NCBI RefSeq assembly: GCF_010731695.1
Contig: NZ_AP022586.1
Location: 1,922,001-1,986,000 of the forward strand
Length of the DNA stretch: 64,000 bases
DNA from: Mycolicibacterium litorale
GTDB lineage: Bacteria; Actinomycetota; Actinomycetes; Mycobacteriales; Mycobacteriaceae
Direction: 5' to 3'
Shown here one piece after another: positions 17,370 through 32,767 of this stretch. Made by a program: the position numbers and the translations under genes. The notes under the pieces are model-generated. The model made no database searches. It was not told the origin of the DNA and saw only the letters and a list, made by a program, of their open reading frames with translations. Within the stretch, counting starts at the first letter, position 1. Every line of letters starts with the position of its first letter.

Positions 17370-18410
17370 TCAGCCGCTGATGCGCGCGACGCACCGCGGG
17401 GAATCGGCGCAGGTGGTGCCGTTCACGCTGTACCCGCACCCCGGGGTGGGATCGTCGCCCACGACGCGCGCGGCCTCCCGGCCGTCACGCAGTTCGTCGA
17501 CCAGATCGAGCGCCAACCGCGCATAGCGCCGGTCGGCGTTGGGAGTACTGGCCCGGGCCATCGCGATGCCGAGGTCGGCGGCCTGTTCGCGCACCTCGCT
17601 GTCGAGGTCCCACACCACCTCGATGTGGTCGGCGACGAAGCCGATCGGACAGATGACGACCGCCCGGGTGCCGCGTTCGGCCAGCGCCGCCATGTGGTCG
17701 CCGATGTCGGGTTCGAGCCAGGGGATCCGCGGCGGGCCCGACCGCGACTGCCACACCTGGTCGAATTCGGCGTAGCCGGCCGCCGCGGCCACCAGCCGGG
17801 TCGCGTAGGCGACCTGCCGGCTGTAGAGGTGCGGGCCGTGCCGCTCGTCGGCGGCGACCGGGATGGAGTGCGCGGTGAACACCAATCGGGCCTCGTCCCG
17901 CAGCTCGGCCGGAAGTGACTGCGTCGCATCGCCGATCGCCTCGGCGAACATCTCCACCAGCAGCGGGTGGTCGAAGTAGTGGCGCATCTTCACCAGTTCC
18001 GGGGCGCCGTCACCGGCGGCCGCCCTGCCCCTGGCGATGTCCTCGTTGTACTGGGTGCAGCTGGAATACCCGCCCCAGGCCGAGGTCGCGAAGACCGCCG
18101 CGCGGCGTACACCGTCGTTCCGCATGGCGGTGACGGCGTCCTCGACGTACGGCGCCCAGTTGCGGTTGCCGAAGTACACCGGAAGTGTCTGGCCGCGGTC
18201 GGCGAGTTCGGCCTCGATCTCGGCGATCAGCGCCCGGTTGATGCCGTTGATCGGGGAGACGCCGTCGAAATGCAGGTAGTGTTCGGCGACGCTCTCCAGC
18301 CGTTCCCGCGGAATCCCCCGGCCCCGGGTGACGTTCTCGAGGAACGGCATCACCTCATCGGGGCCCTCGGGTCCGCCGAAGGACAGCAGCAGTAGCGCAT
18401 CAAACTGCAC
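17370..18410 (-). CDS. hemH: Ferrochelatase HemH/CpfC, actinobacterial [2Fe-2S] type
   Basis: 346 residues. It inserts iron into the porphyrin in haem synthesis; actinobacterial members act on coproporphyrin III. Seen: [18 protein letters not shown] at the N-terminus, TAHSIP in the middle with the conserved catalytic histidine, and [17 protein letters not shown] containing the conserved acidic side. Three cysteines at the extreme C-terminus (C325, C334, C340) fit the iron-sulfur cluster of actinobacterial enzymes; I did not assign the fourth ligand. It starts with GTG 13 bases after inhA, the fabG1-inhA-hemH order of mycobacteria. Confidence 0.96.
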   Translation of the reverse strand: MQFDALLLLSFGGPEGPDEVMPFLENVTRGRGIPRERLESVAEHYLHFDGVSPINGINRALIAEIEAELADRGQTLPVYFGNRNWAPYVEDAVTAMRNDGVRRAAVFATSAWGGYSSCTQYNEDIARGRAAAGDGAPELVKMRHYFDHPLLVEMFAEAIGDATQSLPAELRDEARLVFTAHSIPVAADERHGPHLYSRQVAYATRLVAAAAGYAEFDQVWQSRSGPPRIPWLEPDIGDHMAALAERGTRAVVICPIGFVADHIEVVWDLDSEVREQAADLGIAMARASTPNADRRYARLALDLVDELRDGREAARVVGDDPTPGCGYSVNGTTCADSPRCVARISG

Positions 18411-18423
18411 GGCAGTCCACTAA

Positions 18424-19233
18424 CTACAGCAGCTGGGTGCTGGCGCCGCCGTCGGCGTACACGATCGTCCCGGTGGTGGCGGGCAGCCAGTCGGACAGCA
18501 GCGCGCAGACCGTCTTGGCGACCGGCGTCGGATCCTTCATGTTCCAGCCGAGCGGCGCCCGCTGATCCCAGCCCTCTTCGAGCAGCTGCATCTGCGCGCC
18601 GGCCTCGTCGCCGAGCGCACCACCGACGATGGCACTCATCGCCAGCGTCCGGATCGGGCCCGCGGCAACGAGATTCGACCGCACACCGACCTTTCCGGCC
18701 TCACGGGCGACGAAGCGGTTGACCGATTCGAGTGCGCTCTTGGCGACCGTCATCCAGTTGTAGGCCGGCATCGCCCGGGTCGGGTCGAAGTCCATACCGA
18801 CGATTCCGCCGCCGGGGTTCATGATCGGCAGCACGGCCTTGGCCAGCGAGGCGTACGAGTACGCCGAGATGTGGATGCCCTTCGCGACGTCCTCGTAGGG
18901 GGCGTCGAAGAACGGGTTGATGCCCATCCCGGTCTGCGGCATGAAGCCGATCGAGTGCACCACGCCGTCGAGCTTGTTGCCCTCGCCGATCACCTCGGTG
19001 ACCCGGTCGGCCAGCGTGTCGAGATGCTCGTCGTTCTGCACGTCGAGTTCGAGCAGCGGCGGCTTGGCCGGCAGCCGGTCGAGGATGCGCTCGATCAGCC
19101 GCATCCGGTTGAAGCCCGTGCACACGATCTCCGCACCCGCCTCCTGGGCGACCTTGGCGATGTAGAACGCGATCGACGAGTCGGTGATGATCCCCGTGAC
19201 GAGGATGCGCTTGCCTTCGAGAAGCCCTGCCAT
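18424..19233 (-). CDS. inhA: Enoyl-ACP reductase InhA (FAS-II)
   Basis: 269 residues, as in M. tuberculosis. InhA reduces long-chain 2-trans-enoyl-ACP with NADH in mycolic acid synthesis and is the target of the activated isoniazid-NAD adduct. The residues are at canonical numbers: F149, Y158, K165 (active site and cofactor), and Ser94, Ile16 and Ile21, positions altered in some resistant strains, are all the sensitive-type residues here. It lies 27 bp after fabG1 and 13 bp before hemH, in one transcription unit. Confidence 0.99.
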   Translation of the reverse strand: MAGLLEGKRILVTGIITDSSIAFYIAKVAQEAGAEIVCTGFNRMRLIERILDRLPAKPPLLELDVQNDEHLDTLADRVTEVIGEGNKLDGVVHSIGFMPQTGMGINPFFDAPYEDVAKGIHISAYSYASLAKAVLPIMNPGGGIVGMDFDPTRAMPAYNWMTVAKSALESVNRFVAREAGKVGVRSNLVAAGPIRTLAMSAIVGGALGDEAGAQMQLLEEGWDQRAPLGWNMKDPTPVAKTVCALLSDWLPATTGTIVYADGGASTQLL

Positions 19234-19260
19234 GTCTTGGTTCCTGTTCTCTCGAGTTCT

Positions 19261-21089
<1,829 letters not shown>

Positions 21090-21153
21090 GTGCGGCTTGT
21101 CAATTCGTTTCTATGTCGAGTTAGCTGCGGCTGTTCTCTCTTCGCGCAAGCGC

Positions 21154-22101
21154 TCATCGGCCGGCCATGGCGCCGCGGCGCCGGCTCGCCACGAACCTGA
21201 CCACATCGGCGATCCAGTCCCGGTCGGTGCGCAGGCTCAACAGCGGGGCGCCACACCGCCGCAACGTGCGGGCCACCTCGGCCCGGTGTTCGGCGGCCGC
21301 CCGCTCGAAGTCCTCGCGCAGTTGGTGGTCGATGGTGAACTCCCGCGTCACCCCGGTCTCGGCGTCCTGCAGGACGACGTCGCCGACCTCGGGCAGTTCG
21401 ACGTCGCGCGGATCGAGCACCTCGATCGCCAGCACCTCGTGGCGGGCCGAGATCGCGCGCAGCGGGCGCATCCAGTTGATCGGCCCGAGGAAGTCGCTGA
21501 TGACGACCGCCATGCCACGCCTGCGCTCTGGGCGCCGCAGCGCGTCGATGGCCGCGGCCAGATCGCCGCGCACGCCGGTGGGCGCCTTGGGCATCGTGGC
21601 GATGGTGCGCAGCATCTCCTGCTCGTGCATGCGACCGGACAGGGCGGGCACCCGCCGCACGGACTCGCCGTTGGCGATGATCGCGCCGATCCGGTTGCCG
21701 CCACCACTGTTGAGGAAGGTGATCGCGGCCGCCGCCGCCACCGCGAGGTCACGCTTCTCGCAGGCCGCGGTGCCGAAGTCGAGGCTGGCCGACATGTCGA
21801 CCACCATCCAGGTCTCCAGTTCGCGGTCGGCGATCATCTCCCGCACGTGCGGGACGGTGGTGCGCGCGGTGACCGACCAGTCCATCCGGCGGACGTCGTC
21901 GCCGGGCTGGTAGATGCGCGACTCCCCCGGCTCCGAACCCGGACCGGGGATCAGGCCGAGGTGATCGCCGTGCAGGACGCCGTCGAGCTTGCGCCGCACG
22001 GTGAGTTCGAGCTTGCGCAGCGCCGCCGACAGTGCGGGGTCGCGGATCTGCCCACGCTGCAGCGACGGCAGATCGACCGATCGACCGCCGGACTCGGTCA
22101 C
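21154..22101 (-). CDS. DUF58-domain protein (Rv1480 type)
   Basis: 315 residues. The DUF58 signature GSEPGESRIYQPGDDVRRMDWSV (positions about 57-79) is clear, followed by a vWA-like fold with VVDMSASLDFG. No transmembrane helix. The GTG start overlaps the moxR1 stop (GTGA), so the two are coupled. DUF58 proteins work with MoxR AAA ATPases and vWA proteins; biochemical function is unknown. Confidence 0.9.
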   Translation of the reverse strand: MTESGGRSVDLPSLQRGQIRDPALSAALRKLELTVRRKLDGVLHGDHLGLIPGPGSEPGESRIYQPGDDVRRMDWSVTARTTVPHVREMIADRELETWMVVDMSASLDFGTAACEKRDLAVAAAAAITFLNSGGGNRIGAIIANGESVRRVPALSGRMHEQEMLRTIATMPKAPTGVRGDLAAAIDALRRPERRRGMAVVISDFLGPINWMRPLRAISARHEVLAIEVLDPRDVELPEVGDVVLQDAETGVTREFTIDHQLREDFERAAAEHRAEVARTLRRCGAPLLSLRTDRDWIADVVRFVASRRRGAMAGR

Positions 22102-23255
22102 CGACCGCCCGCCACACCCGCCCCGGCCGGGACTGCGGGCTGAGCCGAAGGACCTTGTTGCGGAATGGCATTGACCTGCGGCAGCGCGACGGTCTGCATG
22201 ATCCGGTTGATCACCGTCTCGGCGGAGACCTCGTCGGCCAGCGCGTCGTAGGTCAGCACGAGGCGGTGGCGCAGCACATCGGGGATCACCTCGACGACGT
22301 CCTGCGGGATGACATAGTCGCGACCGCGCACCAGCGCCAGTGCGCGGGAGGCGGCGATGATGCCCAGCGACGCGCGCGGGGAGGCGCCGTAGGCGATCCA
22401 GGACTTGGCGTCGGGCATCCCGAACTTCTCCGGTTCGCGGGTCGCGGTGACGATGCGGACCACGTAGTCGACCAGCGCGTGGTGCACGAAGGTGTTGGCC
22501 GCGACGTCCTGCAGGCGCAACAGGTCACCGGTGGCGAGGATCTGCTTCGGCTCCGGCGGCTTCACGCCCATCCGGTAGATGATCTCGCGCTCTTCCTCGG
22601 GCGACGGGTAGTCGATGTTCAGCTTGAACAGGAAGCGGTCGCGCTGCGCCTCGGGCAGGGCGTAGACGCCCTCCTGCTCGATCGGGTTCTGGGTCGCCAT
22701 GACGAGGAACGGCTGCGGCAGCGGGAAGGTCTTGCCGCCGATCGAGATCTTGCGTTCGGCCATGACCTCGAGCAGGGCGGACTGCACCTTGGCCGGAGCG
22801 CGGTTGATCTCGTCGGCGAGCAGGAAGTTCACCACCACCGGCCCGAGTTCGATGTCGAACTCCTCCTTGCCCTGCCGGAAGATGCGGGTACCGACGATGT
22901 CGGTGGGCACCAGGTCGGGGGTGAACTGGATACGCGCGAACGTGCCGCCGACCACCTTGGCGAAGGTCTCGACCGCCAGCGTCTTGGCCACACCGGGGAC
23001 ACCTTCGAGCAGGACGTGGCCCTTGGCGAGCAGGCCGACGAGCATCCGCTCGACCAACCGGTCCTGACCGACGATGATGCGCTTGACTTCGAAGATCGCG
23101 CGCTCCAGCGTGTGCACCTCACCCTGCAGGCCACCGTTGTTCTGCGCGGGCGCCTGGCCCTGCGGCGCGGCGTGGGAGCCGGCGGGGTAACCCTGCGCGG
23201 GGTTCGGACCGGAATACCCTCCGGCGCCCTGCGGCGGCCCACTCGGTGACGTCAT
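22098..23255 (-). CDS. moxR1: MoxR-family AAA ATPase MoxR1
   Basis: 385 residues. A Gly/Pro/Gln-rich N-terminal stretch of about 40 residues precedes the AAA core: Walker A GVPGVAKT, Walker B LLADEINRAPAKVQ, sensor region ATQNPIEQEGVYALPEAQRDRF, typical of MoxR proteins. It is predicted to remodel or activate partner proteins with the DUF58 and vWA products. ATG 23255 (MTSPSGPP) is used; the in-frame extension to 23315 looks unconserved. 114 bp upstream separate it from ripB; no strong promoter motif found. Confidence 0.94.
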   Translation of the reverse strand: MTSPSGPPQGAGGYSGPNPAQGYPAGSHAAPQGQAPAQNNGGLQGEVHTLERAIFEVKRIIVGQDRLVERMLVGLLAKGHVLLEGVPGVAKTLAVETFAKVVGGTFARIQFTPDLVPTDIVGTRIFRQGKEEFDIELGPVVVNFLLADEINRAPAKVQSALLEVMAERKISIGGKTFPLPQPFLVMATQNPIEQEGVYALPEAQRDRFLFKLNIDYPSPEEEREIIYRMGVKPPEPKQILATGDLLRLQDVAANTFVHHALVDYVVRIVTATREPEKFGMPDAKSWIAYGASPRASLGIIAASRALALVRGRDYVIPQDVVEVIPDVLRHRLVLTYDALADEVSAETVINRIMQTVALPQVNAIPQQGPSAQPAVPAGAGVAGGR

Positions 23256-23369
23256 CGAGATTCCTCCCACTGTTTTCGCTGGTCGTGCGGTGGACGCGAG
23301 AGCGCCCGCCGTCAACTATTCCAGGCACTCCGGGATCCGTCGACGTTGCCCGCTGCGCTCAGGCTGTGC

Positions 23370-24092
23370 TCAGGATTCGATGATGCGGGCCACGTACGGC
23401 TGCAGTCCCGATTTGCGTACGGGGCTGACCGTCACCTTGCCCGCGCTGCCGGACGACTCGAGCATCTGCCCGTTACCCAGGTACATGGCCACGTGCTGGC
23501 TGCCACCCGGCCCCCAGAACAGCAGGTCGCCGCGTTTGGCTTGCGAGGTCGGCACCTTCCGCCCCGTGTTGTACTGGTCGCCCGAGTACTTCGGGATCAA
23601 CACGCCGACCCCGGCGTAGGAGAACTGGGTGAAGCCCGAGCAGTCGTAGCCGACGATGTTGGCGCCGGAGTCGATGCCGCGGCTCGGACCGTTCGGCTTG
23701 CCGCCGCCCCACGAGTACGGCGTGCCCATCTGCGAGGCGCCCCGGCGGATCACGTACTCGATCGCCTGGGGGCCGCGCACCCGTCCCGGCGCCACACTGG
23801 TCGGCGCCGCACCACCGAGACCGATGCTCGACAGGAACTTGCGACCCATGTCCATGGTGACCTGGGTGGCCTGGGCGGTGGCCGCCAGCGAGGCGTTCGC
23901 GATGGCCAGCGGATCGCCGGGCGCACCCGCGCTGAGCAGCTTGGGCAGCGTGGGATCCCACTGCCCGTCGTCGGGAGCGGCCACCGCCGGGCTGGTCACC
24001 CCGACCAGCATCGCGACCGCGGCCGCCGTCACCACGAGGACCTTGACGCCGTGGAACTTCATGCGGCGCAACAACTCCAACAATCTCACCAT
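23370..24092 (-). CDS. ripB: NlpC/P60 peptidoglycan hydrolase RipB
   Basis: 240 residues. A signal peptide or anchor covers about residues 14-39, ending SPAVAA. The NlpC/P60 domain (about 105-240) has the catalytic triad C151 (YDCSG), H200 (SQHVAMY) and E212, with the same spacing (49 and 61) as in RipA. It cleaves the D-glutamyl-meso-DAP bond of peptidoglycan stem peptides. Unlike RipA it lacks the N-terminal coiled coil. Its start overlaps the ripA stop (ATGGTGA), so the two are co-translated. Confidence 0.95.
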   Translation of the reverse strand: MVRLLELLRRMKFHGVKVLVVTAAAVAMLVGVTSPAVAAPDDGQWDPTLPKLLSAGAPGDPLAIANASLAATAQATQVTMDMGRKFLSSIGLGGAAPTSVAPGRVRGPQAIEYVIRRGASQMGTPYSWGGGKPNGPSRGIDSGANIVGYDCSGFTQFSYAGVGVLIPKYSGDQYNTGRKVPTSQAKRGDLLFWGPGGSQHVAMYLGNGQMLESSGSAGKVTVSPVRKSGLQPYVARIIES

Positions 24093-25513
24093 TCGATCAA
24101 GCGGGTCGCGTACGGGGTCATGCCGCTGGTGCGCACCGGCGAGATCTTGACCACGGACCCGGTGTAGGGGGCTTCGAGCATCTGACCGTCACCGAGGTAG
24201 AGGGCGACGTGCTGGCTGGCGTTGGGCCCCCAGAACAGCATGTCGCCGCGGCGCATCTGCGAGTTCGGCACCTTGCGGCCGGCGTTGTACTGCGATCCCG
24301 AGTAGTGGTCGAGCTTGATGCCCACACCGGCGAACGCGTACAGCATCAGGCCGGAGCAGTCGAAGCCGACGGTGCCTGCGCCGGAGTCGATTCCGCGGCT
24401 GGGACCGGCGGCGTTGCCACCGCCCCACGAGTACGGGACACCCATCTGCGACATGGCGCGCCGGATGACGTACTCGGTGGCCTGCCGGCCGTACACCCGC
24501 GGGATGGCCCCGTTGGTGTATCCGGTCGGCGTGGGCAGCAGACCGATCTTCTGCAGGAACGTGCGGCCCATCTGCGAGGTGACCTGAGCCGACGTCGCGG
24601 TGATGCCGAGGACGGCGTTGATGATCGCGATCGGGTCGCCGCTGACGAACGCGCTGGGGATCGCGGGCAGCGTGGGATCCCATGCGGTGTCCCAGTTTGC
24701 GGCGGCCGGCGCCGGAGCGCCGGGCGCCCGGTCCCAGTTCGCCGCCGGATTCGGCGCCTTGGCCTGCGGGGCGGCCGCGGGTGCGGGCCCCGTCGACGCC
24801 TGTCCGGTCGAGGAGGCCTTGCGGACCTGGGCGAGGCGGGCCTGGGCCGCGGTGCGCTCGGCGGTGAGCCGGTTCAGTTCGGACTGCTGGCTGCCGAAGT
24901 TGCGCTGGGCCTCGGTGAGCGCCGCGACCGCCGTGCGCTGGCTGGCCTCCGCGTCGGCGGCGGCCTGATCGGCCTTCTGCTTGGCCAGGCGCGCCGCGGA
25001 CTCCTTGTTGACCTGGTCGGTGCGCGCGCGCTGCAGGTTCTCCATGACGCGGGCCGAGCTGATCGACAGCGTGTCGGCGGTCGATGCGGTCTTCAGGACG
25101 TCGGCGGGGTCGGCGGCCGTCACGTACGACGACGACGCGCCGCTGACGTAGGTGGCCGCGGCGAACGTGTCGAAGCGCTTCTGCGCCGCGGAGATTGCGA
25201 TGGTGGCGTCTTCGATCCCGCGCTGGCTGGCTTCGAGGTCACGCTGGGCGGTCGCGGCCGCGTCGCGGGCGTTCTGCACGTCGAGGATCGCCTTGTTGAC
25301 GCCTTCCTGCGTGCTCTGCACGGCGGCGCCCAGTTCCTGCAGTTTCTGGTTCGCGTTGGCGACGGCGGCCACCAGGGTCGCGACGCTCTCGGTGTCCGCC
25401 GATCCGGGCGCACCGCCCCACAGCGCCGTGGACATCAGCATTCCGACGGTCAAGGGCAGCGCGCACATCCGGACGACCAGCCGGGAAGCGGAGGCGCGAG
25501 CGGTGCGTCTCAT
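24086..25513 (-). CDS. ripA: Peptidoglycan endopeptidase RipA
   Basis: 475 residues. Signal peptide (about 1-40), a long Ala/Gln-rich coiled coil (about 45-235) that holds the enzyme inactive in the M. tuberculosis protein, a Pro/Ala linker, then NlpC/P60 with C386, H435 and E447. It splits peptidoglycan at septa for daughter-cell separation. ATG 25513 is chosen because a TAGGAG ribosome-binding site lies 10-11 bases before it and the signal peptide then begins MRRTARAS; a longer in-frame start at 25582 has no signal-peptide logic. The 224-bp leader contains a strong hairpin and MtrA-like repeats. Confidence 0.97.
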   Translation of the reverse strand: MRRTARASASRLVVRMCALPLTVGMLMSTALWGGAPGSADTESVATLVAAVANANQKLQELGAAVQSTQEGVNKAILDVQNARDAAATAQRDLEASQRGIEDATIAISAAQKRFDTFAAATYVSGASSSYVTAADPADVLKTASTADTLSISSARVMENLQRARTDQVNKESAARLAKQKADQAAADAEASQRTAVAALTEAQRNFGSQQSELNRLTAERTAAQARLAQVRKASSTGQASTGPAPAAAPQAKAPNPAANWDRAPGAPAPAAANWDTAWDPTLPAIPSAFVSGDPIAIINAVLGITATSAQVTSQMGRTFLQKIGLLPTPTGYTNGAIPRVYGRQATEYVIRRAMSQMGVPYSWGGGNAAGPSRGIDSGAGTVGFDCSGLMLYAFAGVGIKLDHYSGSQYNAGRKVPNSQMRRGDMLFWGPNASQHVALYLGDGQMLEAPYTGSVVKISPVRTSGMTPYATRLIEW

Positions 25514-25540
25514 TCGACTCAAGTCTCCTAAGGGTCGACG

Positions 25541-25560
25541 CGAACGTGGCGGCACGTTCG
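25541..25560 (-). promoter_or_regulatory. Hairpin in the ripA 5' leader
   Basis: CGAACGTG-N4-CACGTTCG: perfect 8-base arms with a 4-nt loop, 27 nt before the ripA start and close to its ribosome-binding site. It may influence translation or mRNA stability. I found no match to a named riboswitch class. Confidence 0.45.
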
Positions 25561-25582
25561 TGAGGGGCACCGATGCACACAA

Positions 25583-25664
25583 GTCACATCAGGCACAGCG
25601 ACAACATTGGGTACCGAATGCACCGTACGTCACAATCGACGCTAAAGAAACTTTAGTCACAAAT
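25583..25664 (-). promoter_or_regulatory. MtrA-like GTCACA repeats and A+T-rich dyads upstream of ripA
   Basis: Adjacent direct repeats GTCACATCA and GGCACAGCG (25583-25600), then GTCACAATC (25629-25637) and GTCACAAAT (25656-25664). The response regulator MtrA is known to bind GTCACA-type repeats and to control ripA. The same stretch carries two inverted repeats: CTAAAG-AAA-CTTTAG (25642-25656) and AATTACA-N4-TGTAATT (25662-25679). This gap is distinctly A+T-rich for the genome. Confidence 0.5.
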
Positions 25665-25737
25665 TACATAGTTGTAATTGAATTAACTGTTATCGAATGG
25701 TGATGTTGGAATTACCGCCCGCAGGCGGCAGCCAACA

Positions 25738-26268
25738 TCAGCGCAGGTCAGCGTCGGTAGGAGCGGCGTCGGCCGCGGCCGCGCGTTTGCCTCGAATCTG
25801 TAACCACCGGGTCGCCGCAGTGGCCGCCGCCACCACCATTACGAGGGCAATCGTCAATGCCGTCCAGGGAAAGTCCGGCGTCGTGAGTTGGCTGACGAAA
25901 TTCTTCGACGACTGGACGGGATCACCCGTCTTGGCGAGGTCCTGGCCGGCCTCCAGCGTGACGCGGTCGAAGGTCGGACTGTAGGTCCCGGCGTACGACG
26001 GGCTCAGCGCCAGCACGGTCGAACCCGGGTAGGCCTGCCCGACCTCGGTCGCGATGTCGCGCAGCGGAGTGTCGATGTGCGGGTTCGTGTCGATCACGAC
26101 GATCTTGAGGTCGATGCCGTCGGCCTTCGCCTCGGAGACCACCTGCCGCAGCGCCGCCTCGTCGGCCCCGGGCGCGCTCACCCCGTCGTCCCCGACGTCG
26201 GCGATCACCTTGTTCATGTCCACGTCCGGCGGGATGAACCCGGGCAGGAACGGAATGACATTCGGCAT
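25738..26268 (-). CDS. Rv1476-like membrane protein
   Basis: 176 residues. The N-terminal 120 residues resemble the extracytoplasmic domain of a conserved mycobacterial family (DGVSAPGADE, KIVVIDTNPHIDTPLRDIATEVG); a transmembrane helix lies near residues 134-155 and a short basic tail is cytoplasmic. ATG 26268 has an AAGG motif 8 bases before it; an upstream GTG at 26295 is possible. It stands between ripA and acn, as in M. tuberculosis, which argues for a cell-envelope role. Function unknown. Confidence 0.82.
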   Translation of the reverse strand: MPNVIPFLPGFIPPDVDMNKVIADVGDDGVSAPGADEAALRQVVSEAKADGIDLKIVVIDTNPHIDTPLRDIATEVGQAYPGSTVLALSPSYAGTYSPTFDRVTLEAGQDLAKTGDPVQSSKNFVSQLTTPDFPWTALTIALVMVVAAATAATRWLQIRGKRAAAADAAPTDADLR

Positions 26269-26339
26269 GAGCAAGCCTTGAGTCACAGGCAGCACCGTAC
26301 CGCGCGAGCGGGTACCCGGGTGGCAGCACCCGCGCGTGA

Positions 26340-29258
<2,919 letters not shown>

Positions 29259-29280
29259 CCGCCTCACGGAAGCTGAACTG

Positions 29281-29859
29281 ATGCCGCGGGTTACCGACGA
29301 TCATCTGGCGGCGCGCCGCCGCCAGATCCTCGACGGCGCCCGGCGCTGCTTTGCGGAATACGGGTACGACAAGGCGACCGTGCGACGGCTCGAACACACC
29401 ATCGGGCTGTCGCGCGGCGCCATCTTCCACCACTTCCGCGACAAGGACACGCTGTTCTTCGAGCTGGCGCGCGAGGACGCCGAACGAATGGCCGACGTCG
29501 CCTCGCGCGAGGGGCTCATCCAGGTGATGCGTGACCTGCTGGCCGCGCCGGACCAGTTCGACTGGTTGGCCACCCGGTTGGAGATCGCGCGCAAACTGCG
29601 CAACGACCCGGTCTTCCACCAGGGCTGGGAGGAGCGTTCAGCCGAACTGTCCGCCGCGACCGAGGCGCGGCTGCGCAGACAGAAAAAAGCCGGCCGGCTG
29701 CGCGACGACGTGCCCAGCGAGGTGTTGCAGACCTACCTCGACCTGGTGCTCGACGGGCTCGTGGCGCGCCTCGCCTCCGGGGACGACCCCAAGAAGCTCG
29801 GTGCGGTCCTCGACCTCGTCGAGGCGTCGGTGCGGCAGCAGGGCTCCGGCGTCAGTTGA
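29281..29859 (+). CDS. acnR: TetR-family regulator of aconitase, AcnR-like
   Basis: 192 residues. TetR helix-turn-helix at about 13-58 (RRRQILDGARRCFAEYGYDKATVRRLEHTIG... then FHHFRDKDTLFF). The ligand-binding part is not diagnostic. It starts 22 bases after acn, the arrangement of acn-acnR in corynebacteria and mycobacteria, and a perfect-consensus AcnR site lies before acn. It should repress the operon, with citrate or iron as the signal in the studied relatives. The gene name rests on position, family and operator. Confidence 0.9.
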   Translation: MPRVTDDHLAARRRQILDGARRCFAEYGYDKATVRRLEHTIGLSRGAIFHHFRDKDTLFFELAREDAERMADVASREGLIQVMRDLLAAPDQFDWLATRLEIARKLRNDPVFHQGWEERSAELSAATEARLRRQKKAGRLRDDVPSEVLQTYLDLVLDGLVARLASGDDPKKLGAVLDLVEASVRQQGSGVS

Positions 29860-30052
29860 CGCTGGAACGCCGCGACCGGTGGTTGGGTCCACCGCGGCTG
29901 CGCATCGTCGTACCGCTTTCGCGCAGCATGCTGTGGATCGAACCGTAGGAACGTCCGGTCGTCGCCACCAGCGCCCGGATGCTCGCTCCCCCCTCGTACG
30001 CTGTCCGCAACTCGGTGAGCAGTTCTTCTCGGGACTTATTCGATTTCTTCAT
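29852..30052 (-). CDS. Small helix-turn-helix protein, Rv1473A type
   Basis: 66 residues, highly basic at the C-terminus. The core EELLTELRTAYEGGASIRALV-x5-RSYGSIHSMLRESG is a helix-turn-helix of the kind seen in mobile-element and small actinobacterial regulators. ATG 30052 follows a purine-rich stretch. Its 3' end overlaps that of acnR by 8 bp on the other strand. A homologous small gene occupies this site in M. tuberculosis. Probably a DNA-binding protein; target unknown. The 127 bp between it and the ABC-F gene show no clear motif. Confidence 0.75.
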   Translation of the reverse strand: MKKSNKSREELLTELRTAYEGGASIRALVATTGRSYGSIHSMLRESGTTMRSRGGPNHRSRRSSVN

Positions 30053-30179
30053 GACATCTCCCCGCTGTTTATGCCCCCGACAGCTTCGAGGGAATACCCC
30101 GCGTCCGAAGCGTTAACCAGCGGTTCGGTGACATTTCGTCAATCGGTTCGTCATGTGGCCCGCGGGGAGCCGGCGGCGC

Positions 30180-31808
<1,629 letters not shown>

Positions 31809-31939
31809 GGGCAGTGCTCCTCATTGCGGGGGTGGGACGGATTTCGGGCGCGGCAGAGCCGGACGCCGGGAAAGGCTGCTTCGAGGCTAGCCGCAGCTCG
31901 GCGCCCGACGCCAACTGATAACGGCCGCCGTGGCGACGC

Positions 31940-32764
31940 TCACGGTTTGTCGTCGGTGAAGACCGCGGGCCGCTTCTCCGCGCGCGCCGCGACCGCCTCC
32001 TCGAAATTCGCGGTGAGCAGCCGGACGTACAGCTGGCCGAGACCTTCGGCCTGCATGTGCCCCTCCAGGCTGGCCGCGTCCAGACCGCTCCACAGCGTGC
32101 GCTTGGTGAGCTCCACGCCGGGGCGGGAGAACGCGGCGATGCGTTCGGCCATCTCGCAGCAGACCTCGAGCAGCTCGTCTTCGGCGACCGTGCGTGACAC
32201 CAGCCCGATGCGCTGCGCCTCGTCCGCATCGACGTCGCGGCCGGTGAGCATGATCTCGAAGGCTCGCGACGAGCCGATGGCGCGCGGCAACAGGTAGCTC
32301 AACCCGAGTTCGCTGGCGGTGAGGCCGTTGTTGATGCCTGCCGCCCGGAAGTACGCCCCGGACGCCGCCACCCGGATGTCGGCGGCCAGCGCCAGGCACA
32401 GCCCGCCGCCGATCGCGGCGCCGTTGACGGCGGCGATCACCGGTTGGTGCATCTTGCGCAGCGCCAGGATGACGTCGTCGAGGATCTCCATCGACCGCAA
32501 CCCGAACGACGGCCGGGTCAGACCCTTGACGTGGGGCACCGAACCGGCCGACTTGTGGTCGGCACCCGAGGAGAATCCGCGGCCCGCCCCGGTGAGGACG
32601 ACGGCGCGCACCTCGTTGTCGTAGGTGAGTTCGCGCAGCACGTCCCGCAGCGGGACCATGACGTCGAACGCCATGGAGTTCATCCGCTCCGGACGGTTGA
32701 GGGTCACCACCGCGACCTGCGGCCGGGGCCTGTCGACGAGGACGAACGAGTCTTCTGCGGTCAC
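31940..32764 (-). CDS. echA12: Enoyl-CoA hydratase/isomerase EchA12
   Basis: 274 residues. Crotonase fold: VVTLNRPERMNSM at the N-terminus, oxyanion-hole region GRGFSSGADHKSAG and AAVNGAAIGGGLCLALAADIRVA. The acidic residues of classical hydratases are not obvious at the second position (AGINNGLTASELGLSYLLP), so isomerase or another crotonase reaction is possible. GTG 32764 is chosen over GTG 32773 because a TAGCGT -10 element ends seven bases before it, fitting a leaderless transcript, and no ribosome-binding site is seen. Confidence 0.85.
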   Translation of the reverse strand: MTAEDSFVLVDRPRPQVAVVTLNRPERMNSMAFDVMVPLRDVLRELTYDNEVRAVVLTGAGRGFSSGADHKSAGSVPHVKGLTRPSFGLRSMEILDDVILALRKMHQPVIAAVNGAAIGGGLCLALAADIRVAASGAYFRAAGINNGLTASELGLSYLLPRAIGSSRAFEIMLTGRDVDADEAQRIGLVSRTVAEDELLEVCCEMAERIAAFSRPGVELTKRTLWSGLDAASLEGHMQAEGLGQLYVRLLTANFEEAVAARAEKRPAVFTDDKP

Positions 32765-32767
32765 GCA

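Noticed and set aside
25514..25737. A c-di-AMP (ydaO-type) riboswitch in the ripA leader
   Set aside because: Such riboswitches precede some actinobacterial cell-wall hydrolase genes, but I could not find the conserved ydaO core here; only the simple hairpin and repeats are supported.
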